Below are positions 1-8,768 of a stretch of 64,000 nucleotides of DNA, piece after piece. Numbering within the stretch: the stretch's first letter is position 1; each line of letters begins with the position of its first letter. Source of the stretch: Streptomyces sp. ICC1 (GTDB taxonomy: Bacteria; Actinomycetota; Actinomycetes; Streptomycetales; Streptomycetaceae); NCBI RefSeq assembly GCF_003287935.1, contig NZ_CP030287.1, forward strand, positions 4,120,267-4,184,266, in the 5' to 3' direction. The notes beneath the pieces are model-generated. The model made no database searches and was not told where the DNA came from. It saw nothing but the letters and a program-made list of their open reading frames with translations. The position numbers were made by a program, and so were the translations under genes.

Positions 1-403
1 ACTGCAGGGCCTTGATGTCCGCGATGACGTCGAAGGCCTCGGCCTCGTTGCGCCGGCGGCGGCTCTCGAAGTACGCGGGCAGCAGCGCGAGCATGTCCGT
101 CCGCACCTCGCTGACGGACTGCTGCAGTTCGCGGATGTCGTTCTCGGCGGGGGCGACCAGGTCCACCACGGCGGCGCCCGGGCTGATGGGCACCAGGGCA
201 TCGGGCTCGCCGGGCATCGGGCGCAACAGGTGCAGCCGCCGCAGGGTCTCCTCTATGAGTGTGGCGTGGTCGGCGCTGACCCCCAGTTCCTCGGCCACGT
301 CCGCCCGCACGTAGCGGCCGCGGAGAACCGCGTACCGATATGCGGACGCACTCGTATCGTCCAGCTTGGCGAAACCTGCCCCAGTGAGGGCATTTTCGGG
401 CAT
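1..403 (-). CDS. Helix-turn-helix regulator, N-terminal part (cut by window start)
   Basis: Reading leftwards from an ATG at 401-403 gives about 134 residues with no stop before the window edge, so this is the N-terminal part of a longer protein. Residues 20-60 (AYRYAVLRGRYVRADVAEEL) look like a winged-helix segment of the TrmB-like kind that precedes a C-terminal LuxR helix-turn-helix in many Streptomyces regulators of about 300 residues. A helical stretch follows (AENDIRELQQSVSEVRTDML) that may dimerise. The DNA-binding LuxR domain would lie outside the window, so the family call is inference. The gene diverges from a small secreted-peptide gene at 541, with a 15-bp palindrome between them. 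That arrangement suggests the regulator may act on, or respond to, the peptide. Confidence 0.65.
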   Translation of the reverse strand, partial: MPENALTGAGFAKLDDTSASAYRYAVLRGRYVRADVAEELGVSADHATLIEETLRRLHLLRPMPGEPDALVPISPGAAVVDLVAPAENDIRELQQSVSEVRTDMLALLPAYFESRRRRNEAEAFDVIADIKALQ

Positions 404-433
404 CTCGCTTTTCTCCCCCCGGTTGCGAGAACA

Positions 434-448
434 AGTTGCCAGGCAACT
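434..448. promoter_or_regulatory. 15-bp perfect palindrome in divergent promoter region
   Basis: AGTTGCC-A-GGCAACT lies 31 bp upstream of the regulator start (403) and about 85 bp before the peptide gene (541). A perfect palindrome in a 137-bp divergent spacer is a good candidate operator for the flanking regulator. No direct evidence of binding is available. Confidence 0.45.
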
Positions 449-540
449 TTACGACAGCGGGGAAGGGTTGGGTCCGCAATTGAAACTCGGCAGACTAATT
501 GACGTAACCACAACGGGCCTTACCAAACTTGGGGGTAAGT

Positions 541-711
541 ATGAACGGCCTTGGTCTTCGAAACATGGCAGCGACTCTTCTGATCGCGTTCGGCGTCGCG
601 GTGTCCGTGGGGGCGGGCTCCGTGCAGGCGATCACCACCGGGCCGGCGGTGAGCGCCGCCGTCGTGTCGGCCCCGCCGGTTCTGGTCCCGCTGGACGAGC
701 GCTGGGGCTGA
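541..711 (+). CDS. Small secreted peptide (56 aa) divergent from regulator
   Basis: ATG at 541 is preceded by a GGGGGT ribosome-binding site at 531-536; an in-frame ATG at 529 is less well placed. The protein has a basic start (MNGLGLRNM), a hydrophobic core (about residues 9-26, ATLLIAFGVAVSVGAG) and an Ala-X-Ala-like region, so it should be a signal peptide or a single membrane anchor. It ends in a short proline-rich tail closing with LDERWG. I do not recognise the family. Its small size, export signal, distinct C-terminus and position opposite a regulator fit a precursor of an extracellular signal, but this is inference. A strong terminator follows 23 bases after the stop, so it is a one-gene transcript. 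Confidence 0.6.
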   Translation: MNGLGLRNMAATLLIAFGVAVSVGAGSVQAITTGPAVSAAVVSAPPVLVPLDERWG

Positions 712-733
712 CGTTCCGCTTGACCCGTGCCGA

Positions 734-770
734 GAGCAGGCCCGCCACACTGGCGGGCCTGCTCTTTTTC
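734..770 (+). terminator. Intrinsic terminator after the peptide gene
   Basis: A perfect 14-bp stem (GAGCAGGCCCGCCA, loop CAC, and its complement, 734-764) is followed by TTTTTC. This is a textbook rho-independent terminator for the upstream small peptide gene. Confidence 0.9.
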
Positions 771-871
771 ACATCCCGGAAGGTGCCTTAAGTCGTTCAC
801 AAGCGGTGGGTGGAACTCTCTGGGTGTGGGTCCTCCGCTCCCGGTTCCCCCGACCGGTCGAGTCGCCCATT

Positions 872-915
872 AGCCCCGCCCTCGGAACCCCAAGTTCGAG
901 TGGCGGGGCTTTTTC
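872..915 (+). terminator. Second rightward terminator
   Basis: AGCCCCGCC (872-880) pairs with GGCGGGGCT (902-910), with further pairing of CTCGGAAC and GTTCGAG inside, and is followed by a T run on the plus strand. No coding gene ends just before it. It is either a backup terminator or the end of a short untranslated RNA starting after 770. On the minus strand no T run follows, so it does not look like the end of the regulator gene at 971. Confidence 0.75.
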
Positions 916-970
916 TTGCCCGTTTTCGCGCGGGCGATAAGCTCCCGAATGCATTCCGGTGTTCCGGCCG

Positions 971-3325
<2,355 letters not shown>

Positions 3326-3412
3326 GGCGGGTCTCCTCGGGTGCGCGTTCTCATTTCCGGAGAACGGGTGTACGTATTCGGCTGTAAATGCTGTCGGGGT
3401 GTCTTGTTTTAC

Positions 3413-3432
3413 TGTCAGGGTTTTCCCTGACA
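3413..3432 (-). promoter_or_regulatory. Inverted repeat upstream of the LuxR ATPase gene
   Basis: TGTCAGGG and CCCTGACA flank a 4-base A/T spacer, 88-107 bp upstream of the start codon at 3325, in a locally AT-richer leader. It could be an operator, possibly for autoregulation. It is too short of a T run to be a convincing terminator. Confidence 0.4.
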
Positions 3433-3602
3433 AGCGGCCTCCGACGGAGAGGACCGAAACTCGACGTTTGAATAACGGCAGGAGATGAATGAAGTTAGCC
3501 GGATCGGTGCGGCCGGTGTGGTGAATAGCTCGGTCCGGTACGGAAAACGACCGGAACCAGGCAGCGGGAGCATTCCGCTCTCGGCCGGCCCGGCCCGGAC
3601 CG

Positions 3603-3701
3603 CACGGCCGCCTCGGTCGCGTCGAGCGCGACGCCGTCGCGGGCGCGCCGGAGCGCGCGGCGCATCGAGTTGTCGGTCGGAGCGTCACTCGGAGTGGTCA
3701 T
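3603..3701 (-). pseudogene. fbiC: 5' remnant of fbiC (FO synthase, CofGH)
   Basis: From ATG at 3699-3701 the frame reads MTTPSDAPTDNSMRRALRRA followed by RDGVALDATEAAV. In my memory this matches the start of Streptomyces FbiC, the two-domain radical SAM enzyme making the 7,8-didemethyl-8-hydroxy-5-deazariboflavin core of coenzyme F420. After residue 33 the similarity stops abruptly and low-complexity sequence follows, so about 830 residues are missing. The remnant lies 41 bases downstream of an SDR 3' remnant read in the same direction, consistent with the ancestral order SDR-fbiC. It is either the scar of a chromosomal deletion or a broken duplicate; an intact fbiC may exist elsewhere. Confidence 0.7.
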
Positions 3702-3741
3702 GGGCCGAGCATACGATCCGCTCGCGCGGCCGTGGAGGGGC

Positions 3742-3828
3742 TCATCGCATCAGCTCACCGGCGTTGACCAGCAGCGACTGGCCGGTTATCGCTCGCGCCC
3801 GGTCGGAGGCGAGGAAGGGGGCGGCGTC
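3742..3828 (-). pseudogene. 3' remnant of a short-chain dehydrogenase gene
   Basis: The frame ending at the TGA at 3742-3744 reads PFLASDRARAITGQSLLVNA followed by GELMR. This is the characteristic C-terminus of SDR oxidoreductases (FLAS...ITGQ...VNAG). No SDR N-terminus (TGxxxGxG) or YxxxK lies upstream; the frame enters sequence that codes for the beta-propeller protein on the same strand in another frame. The junction lies around 3820-3840. With the fbiC fragment beside it, this marks a deletion or rearrangement point. Confidence 0.75.
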
Positions 3829-4703
3829 GGCGACGGCCCCGTCGGGCCGACCGGGATCGCCACGACCTTGCTCGCCACCCCCTCCGCCCCGAACATCAGC
3901 GTCGACCCGTCCGCCGTGTACGTCACCGACTCCGCCTGCCCCTGCCACGGCGCGGCCACCTGCTCCCCGTCCCCGGCCGGCCGGCCGTCCTTCCAGGGGT
4001 ACGTCTTCGCCCACAGGTACCCGCGCAGCGCGAGCCGCCCCCCGTCCGGGGAGAACGCCCCGTCGGTGACCCACGGCACGTCGCCGATCCGCCGGAAGGT
4101 GTTCGTACCGGACGCGGACAGCGCCGCCGGCCCCTCGTAGAGCCCGCCCGCCCGCTCGTCCTTGCTCGCGATGTACACCCGCCCGGTCACCGGATGGACC
4201 ATCAGCGCCTCCGCGTTGCGCGGCCCGTCCGCGTACTTCACGGTGAACTGCTCGGCCTTGAGGGTGACGTCGCCGAGCGTCTTCGGCTCCGGGAAGCGGT
4301 AGATCCACACGTGGTTCCAGGAGCCGCCCAGGTTGTCGCCGATGTCGCCGACGTACAGCTGCCCGTCCGGCCCCAGCGAGATCGCCTCGACGTCCCGCGG
4401 CTTGCCGATGCCCGTCAGGGTGACCCGTGCGACCGTCTTGCCGGTCGCGGAGTCCACGGCGTACACGTACGGGCCGTCGTCGCTGTCGTTGTGCGTCCAG
4501 TACACGCCCGGGTGGATCCGGCTGGCCGCGAGCCCGCTCGACTCCTTGATCCGGGGGTCGGTGATGGTGAACCCGGACGCGCCCGGGCTCGCGGCGGCGG
4601 TGGCCGCGGCGGCGGGGACCGCAGCGGCCGCCAGGACGAAGGCAAAGCCGGAGGCGGCGACCACGGCAACGGCGGCGGTCGACGGAAGCAGGCGCAGGCG
4701 CAT
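3786..4703 (-). CDS. Secreted beta-propeller-like protein, 3' end at a rearrangement junction
   Basis: 305 residues with a clear signal peptide (MRLRLLPSTAAVAVVAASGF, Ala-rich to about residue 38). The mature part reads like repeated propeller blades: SSGLAASRIHPGVYWTHNDS, RDVEAISLGPDGQLYVGDIG, NAEALMVHPVTGRVYIASKD, VTDGAFSPDGGRLALRGY. No catalytic motif is visible. The start ATG at 4701-4703 lies 76 bp from the divergent SGNH hydrolase gene. The last 15-20 residues are proline/serine-rich (PTGPSPTPPPSSPPTGRER) and overlap the SDR remnant in a different frame, so the natural C-terminus was probably lost and replaced. Function unknown. Confidence 0.75.
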   Translation of the reverse strand: MRLRLLPSTAAVAVVAASGFAFVLAAAAVPAAAATAAASPGASGFTITDPRIKESSGLAASRIHPGVYWTHNDSDDGPYVYAVDSATGKTVARVTLTGIGKPRDVEAISLGPDGQLYVGDIGDNLGGSWNHVWIYRFPEPKTLGDVTLKAEQFTVKYADGPRNAEALMVHPVTGRVYIASKDERAGGLYEGPAALSASGTNTFRRIGDVPWVTDGAFSPDGGRLALRGYLWAKTYPWKDGRPAGDGEQVAAPWQGQAESVTYTADGSTLMFGAEGVASKVVAIPVGPTGPSPTPPPSSPPTGRER

Positions 4704-4779
4704 GCCCCCAGCCTGCCAGCACGCACGGAGTGTCCGGCATCACAGGGGTCGCGATCGCGTGATCCGCGATGATGTCCGG

Positions 4780-5514
4780 ATGCGTTTCATGTGCGTCGGC
4801 GACTCCATGACCATCGGACGCGCCGGCGACTACACCTGGCGCTACCGGATGTGGCAGCACCTCAACGCGACCTTCGGCGGCCCGTACCGGATCGTCGGCC
4901 CGCGCCGCGAGCTGTACGACACCTTCTCGGACGCGCCCACCAGCCACGACTACGCCGACCCCGGCTTCCCCGAGCACGCCCGCCGCCACCTGGCCGGCTG
5001 GGGCGAGGGCTGGCAGCACATGGCCCCGCTCATAGGGCCCGCCGTCCGCGAAGCCCGGGCCGACGTGCTGCTCGTCTCCCTCGGCCTCATAGACCTGGGC
5101 TTCTACACCGCCGCCGGGGCCACCGCCGCCAACGCCCGCCGCTTCATCGCCGAGGCCCGCGCGGCCCGGCCCGGGATCCGGATGGTGCTGCTGCCCGTCA
5201 TCCCCAACGTCCGGGCCCAGGACGACGCGCCCTTCGCGGCGGAGGTCGCGCTCTTCAACGAACTGCTCGCGAAGGCCGTCGCCGACCTGTCGACCGACGC
5301 CTCGCCGATCCTGCTGGCCGCGCGTCCGGAGGCGTACGAGCTCCACCACGACACCTACGACGGCACGCACCCCAACGCCTCGGGCGAGCACCGGCTGGCG
5401 GGGGAGTTCGCGGCGGTCCTGCACCAGGCGTGGGGCATCGGCGGCCCGTACCGGCCGCAGCACCACCCCCACCGGGACTCGTCACACGCCCTTCACGGAC
5501 GGGTCCTGCCTTGA
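4780..5514 (+). CDS. SGNH/GDSL-family hydrolase
   Basis: 244 residues from ATG at 4780 (MRFMCVGDSMTIG). The block I motif GDSM carries the nucleophile Ser9; LGLID (about 101-105) stands in the place of the third block; DGTHPNASGE supplies Asp194 and His197 of the catalytic pair. No signal peptide is present, so the enzyme is likely cytoplasmic. The family hydrolyses esters of lipids, carbohydrates or peptides; the substrate cannot be read from sequence. The gene diverges from the beta-propeller gene and is followed within 20 bp by a MITE, so its 3' region may be changed by the insertion. Confidence 0.85.
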   Translation: MRFMCVGDSMTIGRAGDYTWRYRMWQHLNATFGGPYRIVGPRRELYDTFSDAPTSHDYADPGFPEHARRHLAGWGEGWQHMAPLIGPAVREARADVLLVSLGLIDLGFYTAAGATAANARRFIAEARAARPGIRMVLLPVIPNVRAQDDAPFAAEVALFNELLAKAVADLSTDASPILLAARPEAYELHHDTYDGTHPNASGEHRLAGEFAAVLHQAWGIGGPYRPQHHPHRDSSHALHGRVLP

Positions 5515-5534
5515 GCGCGCTCCAGGCAGTTGGC

Positions 5535-5697
5535 TAGTGCTGTGGCCGGAAAGGTTTGCCGGGTCGCGGTGTCCGGTGCGGTGCTTCGCAAGGCGGAGGG
5601 CCACGCCTCGTACTGGACGTACCGGTGTGGTCCGACAACGCGGCGAGGTGCCGTGCCGGGCGCCGCGACCCGGTGGACCTTTCCGGTCACAGCACTA
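5535..5697. mobile_element. MITE with 35-bp terminal inverted repeats, copy 1
   Basis: 163 bp bounded by TA on each side. The left arm starts TAGTGCTGTGGCCGGAAAGG and the complement of the right arm starts TAGTGCTGTGACCGGAAAGG; over 35 bases 31 agree. There is no room for a transposase. The intact paralogous reductase (start 6931) has GGCTTGGGTCCCATG in its leader, while here GGC-TA and TA-GTGACCCATG flank the element. This shows insertion at a TA dinucleotide with TA duplication, the pattern of IS630/Tc1/mariner-type elements. A second, left-truncated copy lies at 52854-52980. Confidence 0.85.
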
Positions 5698-5704
5698 GTG
5701 ACCC

Positions 5705-5869
5705 ATGAAGTACACGCAACTCGGACGCACCGGCCTCAAAGTCAGCCGACTTGTCCTCGGCACCATGAACTTCGGCCCCCAGAGCGGGGAGCCCGAGAGC
5801 CACGCCCTCATGGACACGGCACTCGACGCCGGCATCAACTTCTTCGACACCGCCAACCAGGCACGTTAA
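5705..5869 (+). pseudogene. Aldo/keto reductase, N-terminal fragment
   Basis: ATG at 5705 opens MKYTQLGRTGLKVSRLVLGT and runs 54 codons to TAA. It is close to the first 51 residues of the intact reductase on the opposite strand (start 6931), ending at DTAN just before the catalytic tyrosine. The rest of the gene resumes at 7199 after about 1.33 kb of inserted DNA. A MITE sits 7 bp upstream, so the promoter is also broken. The fragment cannot be an enzyme. Confidence 0.9.
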
Positions 5870-5886
5870 CGCCACCTTGAGTAGGA

Positions 5887-5923
5887 GGTGGTCGCCGCCC
5901 AGGGCGAAGGGACGGCGACCACC
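5887..5923 (-). terminator. Hairpin after the intact aldo/keto reductase
   Basis: GGTGGTCGCCG (5887-5897) pairs with CGGCGACCACC (5913-5923), an 11-bp stem about 20 bp past the stop of the leftward reductase gene. There is no clear T run, which is common for Streptomyces terminators. Confidence 0.6.
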
Positions 5924-5941
5924 GTACGTACGGCTACCTGA

Positions 5942-6931
5942 TCACCAGGCGAAGGCCTCCGGGGACGGTCCCGGGCCGGGGAAGATCTCCTCCAAGGCGG
6001 CCAGTACCTCCTCGCTCAGCTCCAGCTCCAGCGCCCGCAGGGCACTCTCCAGCTGCTCGGCGGTGCGCGGGCCGACGATGGGGCCCGTCACTCCCGGCCG
6101 GGTGAGCAGCCAGGCCAGAGCCGTCTCGCCGGGCTCCAGGCCGTGCTTGTCGAGCAGGTCCTCGTATGCCTGCACCTGCGCCCGTACCGAACTGTTGGCC
6201 AGCGCGTCCGCGGACCGCCCCGAGGCGCGGCGGCCGCCCTCGGTCTCCTTCTTGATGACCCCGCCCAGCAGCCCGCCGTGCAGCGGCGACCACGGGATGA
6301 CCCCGAGGCCGTACTCCTGGGCCGCCGGGATGACCTCCATCTCGGCCCGCCGCTCGGCGAGGTTGTAGAGGCACTGCTCGCTGACCAGGCCGACCATCCC
6401 GCGCCGGGCGGCCGTCTCGTTGGCCTGGGCGATCTTGTAGCCGGGGAAGTTGGAGGATCCGGCATAGAGGATCTTGCCTTGCTGGATGAGCACGTCGACG
6501 GCCTGCCAGATCTCCTCGAAGGGAGTCCGGCGGTCGATGTGGTGGAACTGGTAGACGTCGATGTGGTCGGTCTGGAGCCGCTTGAGGCTGGCCTCGACGG
6601 CCCGGCGGATGTTCAGCGCCGACAGCCGGTCCTCGTTCGGCCACGTCTCACCCTCGCGGGACATGGAGCCGTAGACCTTGGTCGCGAGGACCGTCTTCTC
6701 GCGCCGCCCACCACCCCCGGCGAACCAGGTGCCGATGATCTCCTCGGTGCGCCCCTTGTTCTCACCCCACCCATACACGTTGGCCGTGTCCACGAAATTC
6801 AGACCTGCGTCGAGGGCGGCGTCCAGGATTCCGTGGCTGGTCGGTTCGTCTGTCTGCGGACCGAAGTTCATTGTGCCGAGGACGAGTCGGCTGACCTTGA
6901 GTCCGGTGCGTCCGAGCTGCGTGTACTTCAT
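5942..6931 (-). CDS. Aldo/keto reductase (NADPH-dependent oxidoreductase)
   Basis: 329 residues from ATG at 6929-6931 (MKYTQLGRTGLKVSRLVLGT). The catalytic tetrad of the AKR superfamily is visible: Asp48, Tyr53 (DTANVYGWGENKG), Lys85 (VLATKVYG) and His130/131 (YQFHHID). SNFPGYKIAQAN and a GPIVGPRTAEQL phosphate-binding segment complete the fold. It resembles the YghZ/KAB-beta-like group and should reduce small carbonyl compounds; the substrate is unknown. It is intact but lies inverted inside a broken copy of a close paralogue (5705-5869 and 7199-8008), so it arrived by an inverted duplication or insertion. No ribosome-binding site is strong; the leader shares GCAGTTGGC with the broken copy. 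Confidence 0.9.
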   Translation of the reverse strand: MKYTQLGRTGLKVSRLVLGTMNFGPQTDEPTSHGILDAALDAGLNFVDTANVYGWGENKGRTEEIIGTWFAGGGGRREKTVLATKVYGSMSREGETWPNEDRLSALNIRRAVEASLKRLQTDHIDVYQFHHIDRRTPFEEIWQAVDVLIQQGKILYAGSSNFPGYKIAQANETAARRGMVGLVSEQCLYNLAERRAEMEVIPAAQEYGLGVIPWSPLHGGLLGGVIKKETEGGRRASGRSADALANSSVRAQVQAYEDLLDKHGLEPGETALAWLLTRPGVTGPIVGPRTAEQLESALRALELELSEEVLAALEEIFPGPGPSPEAFAW

Positions 6932-7198
6932 GGGACCCAAGCCAACTGCTTCGAGTCCACTCCAGGCAAGAGCGGCCCGCGCAGCCCTCGATTTACCCCC
7001 GCCTGGTGGCGGGACATGTGCCTCCCTTTCTTCGCGGGGGTGGGCCAGCCATGGCCGGCATGGTCCTCACAGGGCGCCCGGGACTTCTGACCCGGACTCG
7101 GTCTCGTGCAGTCGGGAGCGACGGCGGCGACCTGGCAGGAATCCTACTGAGCAGGGGAGCGCCCGTAGCGGGCCCTCCTGTCGTCCAAGGAGGAGACG

Positions 7199-8008
7199 TG
7201 CACCGAAGAGATCATCGGCACCTGCTCCGGCCAGGGCGGCGGCCGCCGCGAGAAGACGGTCCTCGCCACCAAGGTCTACGGCAGCATGGCCGCCGAAGGC
7301 GACCCGTGGCCCAACTACGACCGCCTGTCGGCGCTGAACATCCGGCGGGCCGTCGACGCCAGCCTCAAGCGGCCCCAGACCGACCACATCGACGTCTACC
7401 AATTCCACCACGTGGACCGCAACACCCCCTTCGAGGAGATCTGGCAGGCCATCGAGGTCCTGGTCCAGCAAGGCAAGATCCTCTACGCGGGCTCCTCGAA
7501 CTTCCCCGGCCGGAAGATCGCCCAGGCCAACGAGACCGCGGCGCGCTCCGGACGGCTCGGCCTCGTCAGCGAGCAGTGCCTCTACAACCTCGCCGAGCGG
7601 CGCGCGGAGCTGGAGATCATCCCGGCCGCCGAGGCGTACGGGCTCGGCGTCATCCCGTGGTCCCCGCTCCACGGCGGCCTGCTGGGCGGCGCCATCCGCA
7701 AGTCGGCGGAGTCGGGGCGCACGGCGACCGGCCGCTCGGCGGACGCGCTCGCGAACAGCACCGTACGGGCGCAGGTGCAGGGGTACGAGGACCTGCTGGA
7801 CAAGCACGGCCTGGAGCCCGGCGAGGTCGCCCTGGCCTGGCTGCTGACCCGGCCCGGGGTCACCGGGCCGATCGTCGGCCCGCGCACGCCGGAGCAGCTC
7901 GCGTCCGCGCTGCGGGCGGTGGAGCTGGAGCTGTCGCAGGAGGTGCTGGACGGGCTGGACGAGGTCTTCCCGGGGCCGGGACCGGCGCCGGAGGCGTTCG
8001 CCTGGTAG
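7199..8008 (+). pseudogene. Aldo/keto reductase, C-terminal fragment
   Basis: From about 7202 the frame reads TEEIIGTC and continues (GGGRREKTVLATKVYGSMAA ... PGPAPEAFAW) to TAG at 8006-8008, equivalent to residue 62 onwards of the intact paralogue. About ten codons including the catalytic Tyr segment (VYGWGENKGR) are missing between this part and the fragment at 5705-5869. The frame could be translated from ATG 7286, but that start has no ribosome-binding site and would lack the active-site Asp, Tyr and Lys. DNA between 6932 and 7198 shows no gene I recognise. A good AAGGAGG at 7187-7193 precedes a GTG that is out of frame. Confidence 0.85.
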
Positions 8009-8027
8009 TCGGGGACGGGCGGCGGGA

Positions 8028-8117
8028 CTACTGCCCGACGGCGGCGGCCACGGCGACGACGAGGAACATCAGCACGAGCACGCCCGCCATGACACGGTTT
8101 CTGGTCTTGGGATCCAC
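8028..8117 (-). CDS. 29-residue membrane peptide
   Basis: A GTG at 8115-8117 opens MDPKTRNRVMAGVLVLMFLV followed by VAVAAAVGQ and a TAG stop. It has a short basic start and a single hydrophobic span (about residues 9-27). I believe similar tiny proteins starting MDPK.RNR.MAGVLVLM are common in Streptomyces, but I cannot check. It lies 9 bp downstream of the end of thpR on the same strand and may be co-transcribed. Function unknown. Confidence 0.55.
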   Translation of the reverse strand: MDPKTRNRVMAGVLVLMFLVVAVAAAVGQ

Positions 8118-8126
8118 CCGTCGAGC

Positions 8127-8717
8127 CTAACGCGACCGGGCCCGCCCTTCGTACGGAGGGGCGGGCTCTCCCAGTTCCCAGGAGCCGACGACCTCGTAGC
8201 GGGGCTGCTCGCCGGGGACGCCGCCGGCCGGCAGGTTGCTGCGGACCAGGCTCAGCTCGCCGACCTGCCAGGGGGCGCCCTCGAAGGAGGCGAGCGACTC
8301 GCAGTAGGGCCGCACGTCGTCCGCCTCGTGGCGGAGCCGGCCGAGGGTGAGGTGGGGCGTGTACCGGTGGTGCTGGTCCATCGGGACCCCGGAGCGGCGC
8401 GCGGCGGCGTCGGCGCGCTCGGCGAGCATCCGCAGGGAGTCCAGGTCCCCGGCGGCGCCCGCCCACAGCGAGCGGTGGCCGAAGTGGCCGGAGCCGTGGA
8501 TCCGGAGCGGGAAGGGCGCGCTGCGGGTGGCCGCGCGGGCGAGGCGGGCGTGCAGTTCGGGGAGCAGTTCCTCGGGCACCTCGCCCATGAAGGCGAGGGT
8601 GAAGTGCCACCCCGCTTCCGCGGTCCAGCGCAGTCGGTCGTCGCGCAGTCCGTGCACGGCCCGGGCCAGCTCCGAGATGGCCGCCTCGGGCGGCATGACG
8701 GCTGCGAACAGTCTCAT
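8127..8717 (-). CDS. thpR: RNA 2',3'-cyclic phosphodiesterase (2'-5' RNA ligase family)
   Basis: 196 residues with the two diagnostic HxT motifs of the 2H phosphoesterase superfamily: HFTL at 38-41 and HLTL at 122-125, each in a strand-rich repeat. The start MRLFAAVMPP is typical of the family, as is the length. Members open 2',3'-cyclic phosphates on RNA ends; the ligase activity is weak and its role in bacteria is unclear. It acts in the cytoplasm. It lies between an MFS pump gene upstream and a tiny membrane ORF downstream, all leftward, with no sign of a shared pathway. Confidence 0.9.
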   Translation of the reverse strand: MRLFAAVMPPEAAISELARAVHGLRDDRLRWTAEAGWHFTLAFMGEVPEELLPELHARLARAATRSAPFPLRIHGSGHFGHRSLWAGAAGDLDSLRMLAERADAAARRSGVPMDQHHRYTPHLTLGRLRHEADDVRPYCESLASFEGAPWQVGELSLVRSNLPAGGVPGEQPRYEVVGSWELGEPAPPYEGRARSR

Positions 8718-8768
8718 GCCGCCGAGCCTAGCGGGGGTGGCCGGGTGCGGCCCCGTTGCCGGACGGGT

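Noticed and set aside
890..905. tRNA T-arm-like GTTCGAG near 895
   Set aside because: It is the inner stem of a terminator; no acceptor or anticodon arms around it.
3485..4069. 194-codon plus-strand frame over the fbiC/SDR remnants
   Set aside because: Arg/Pro/Ser-rich shadow; both remnants and the propeller gene read from the other strand.
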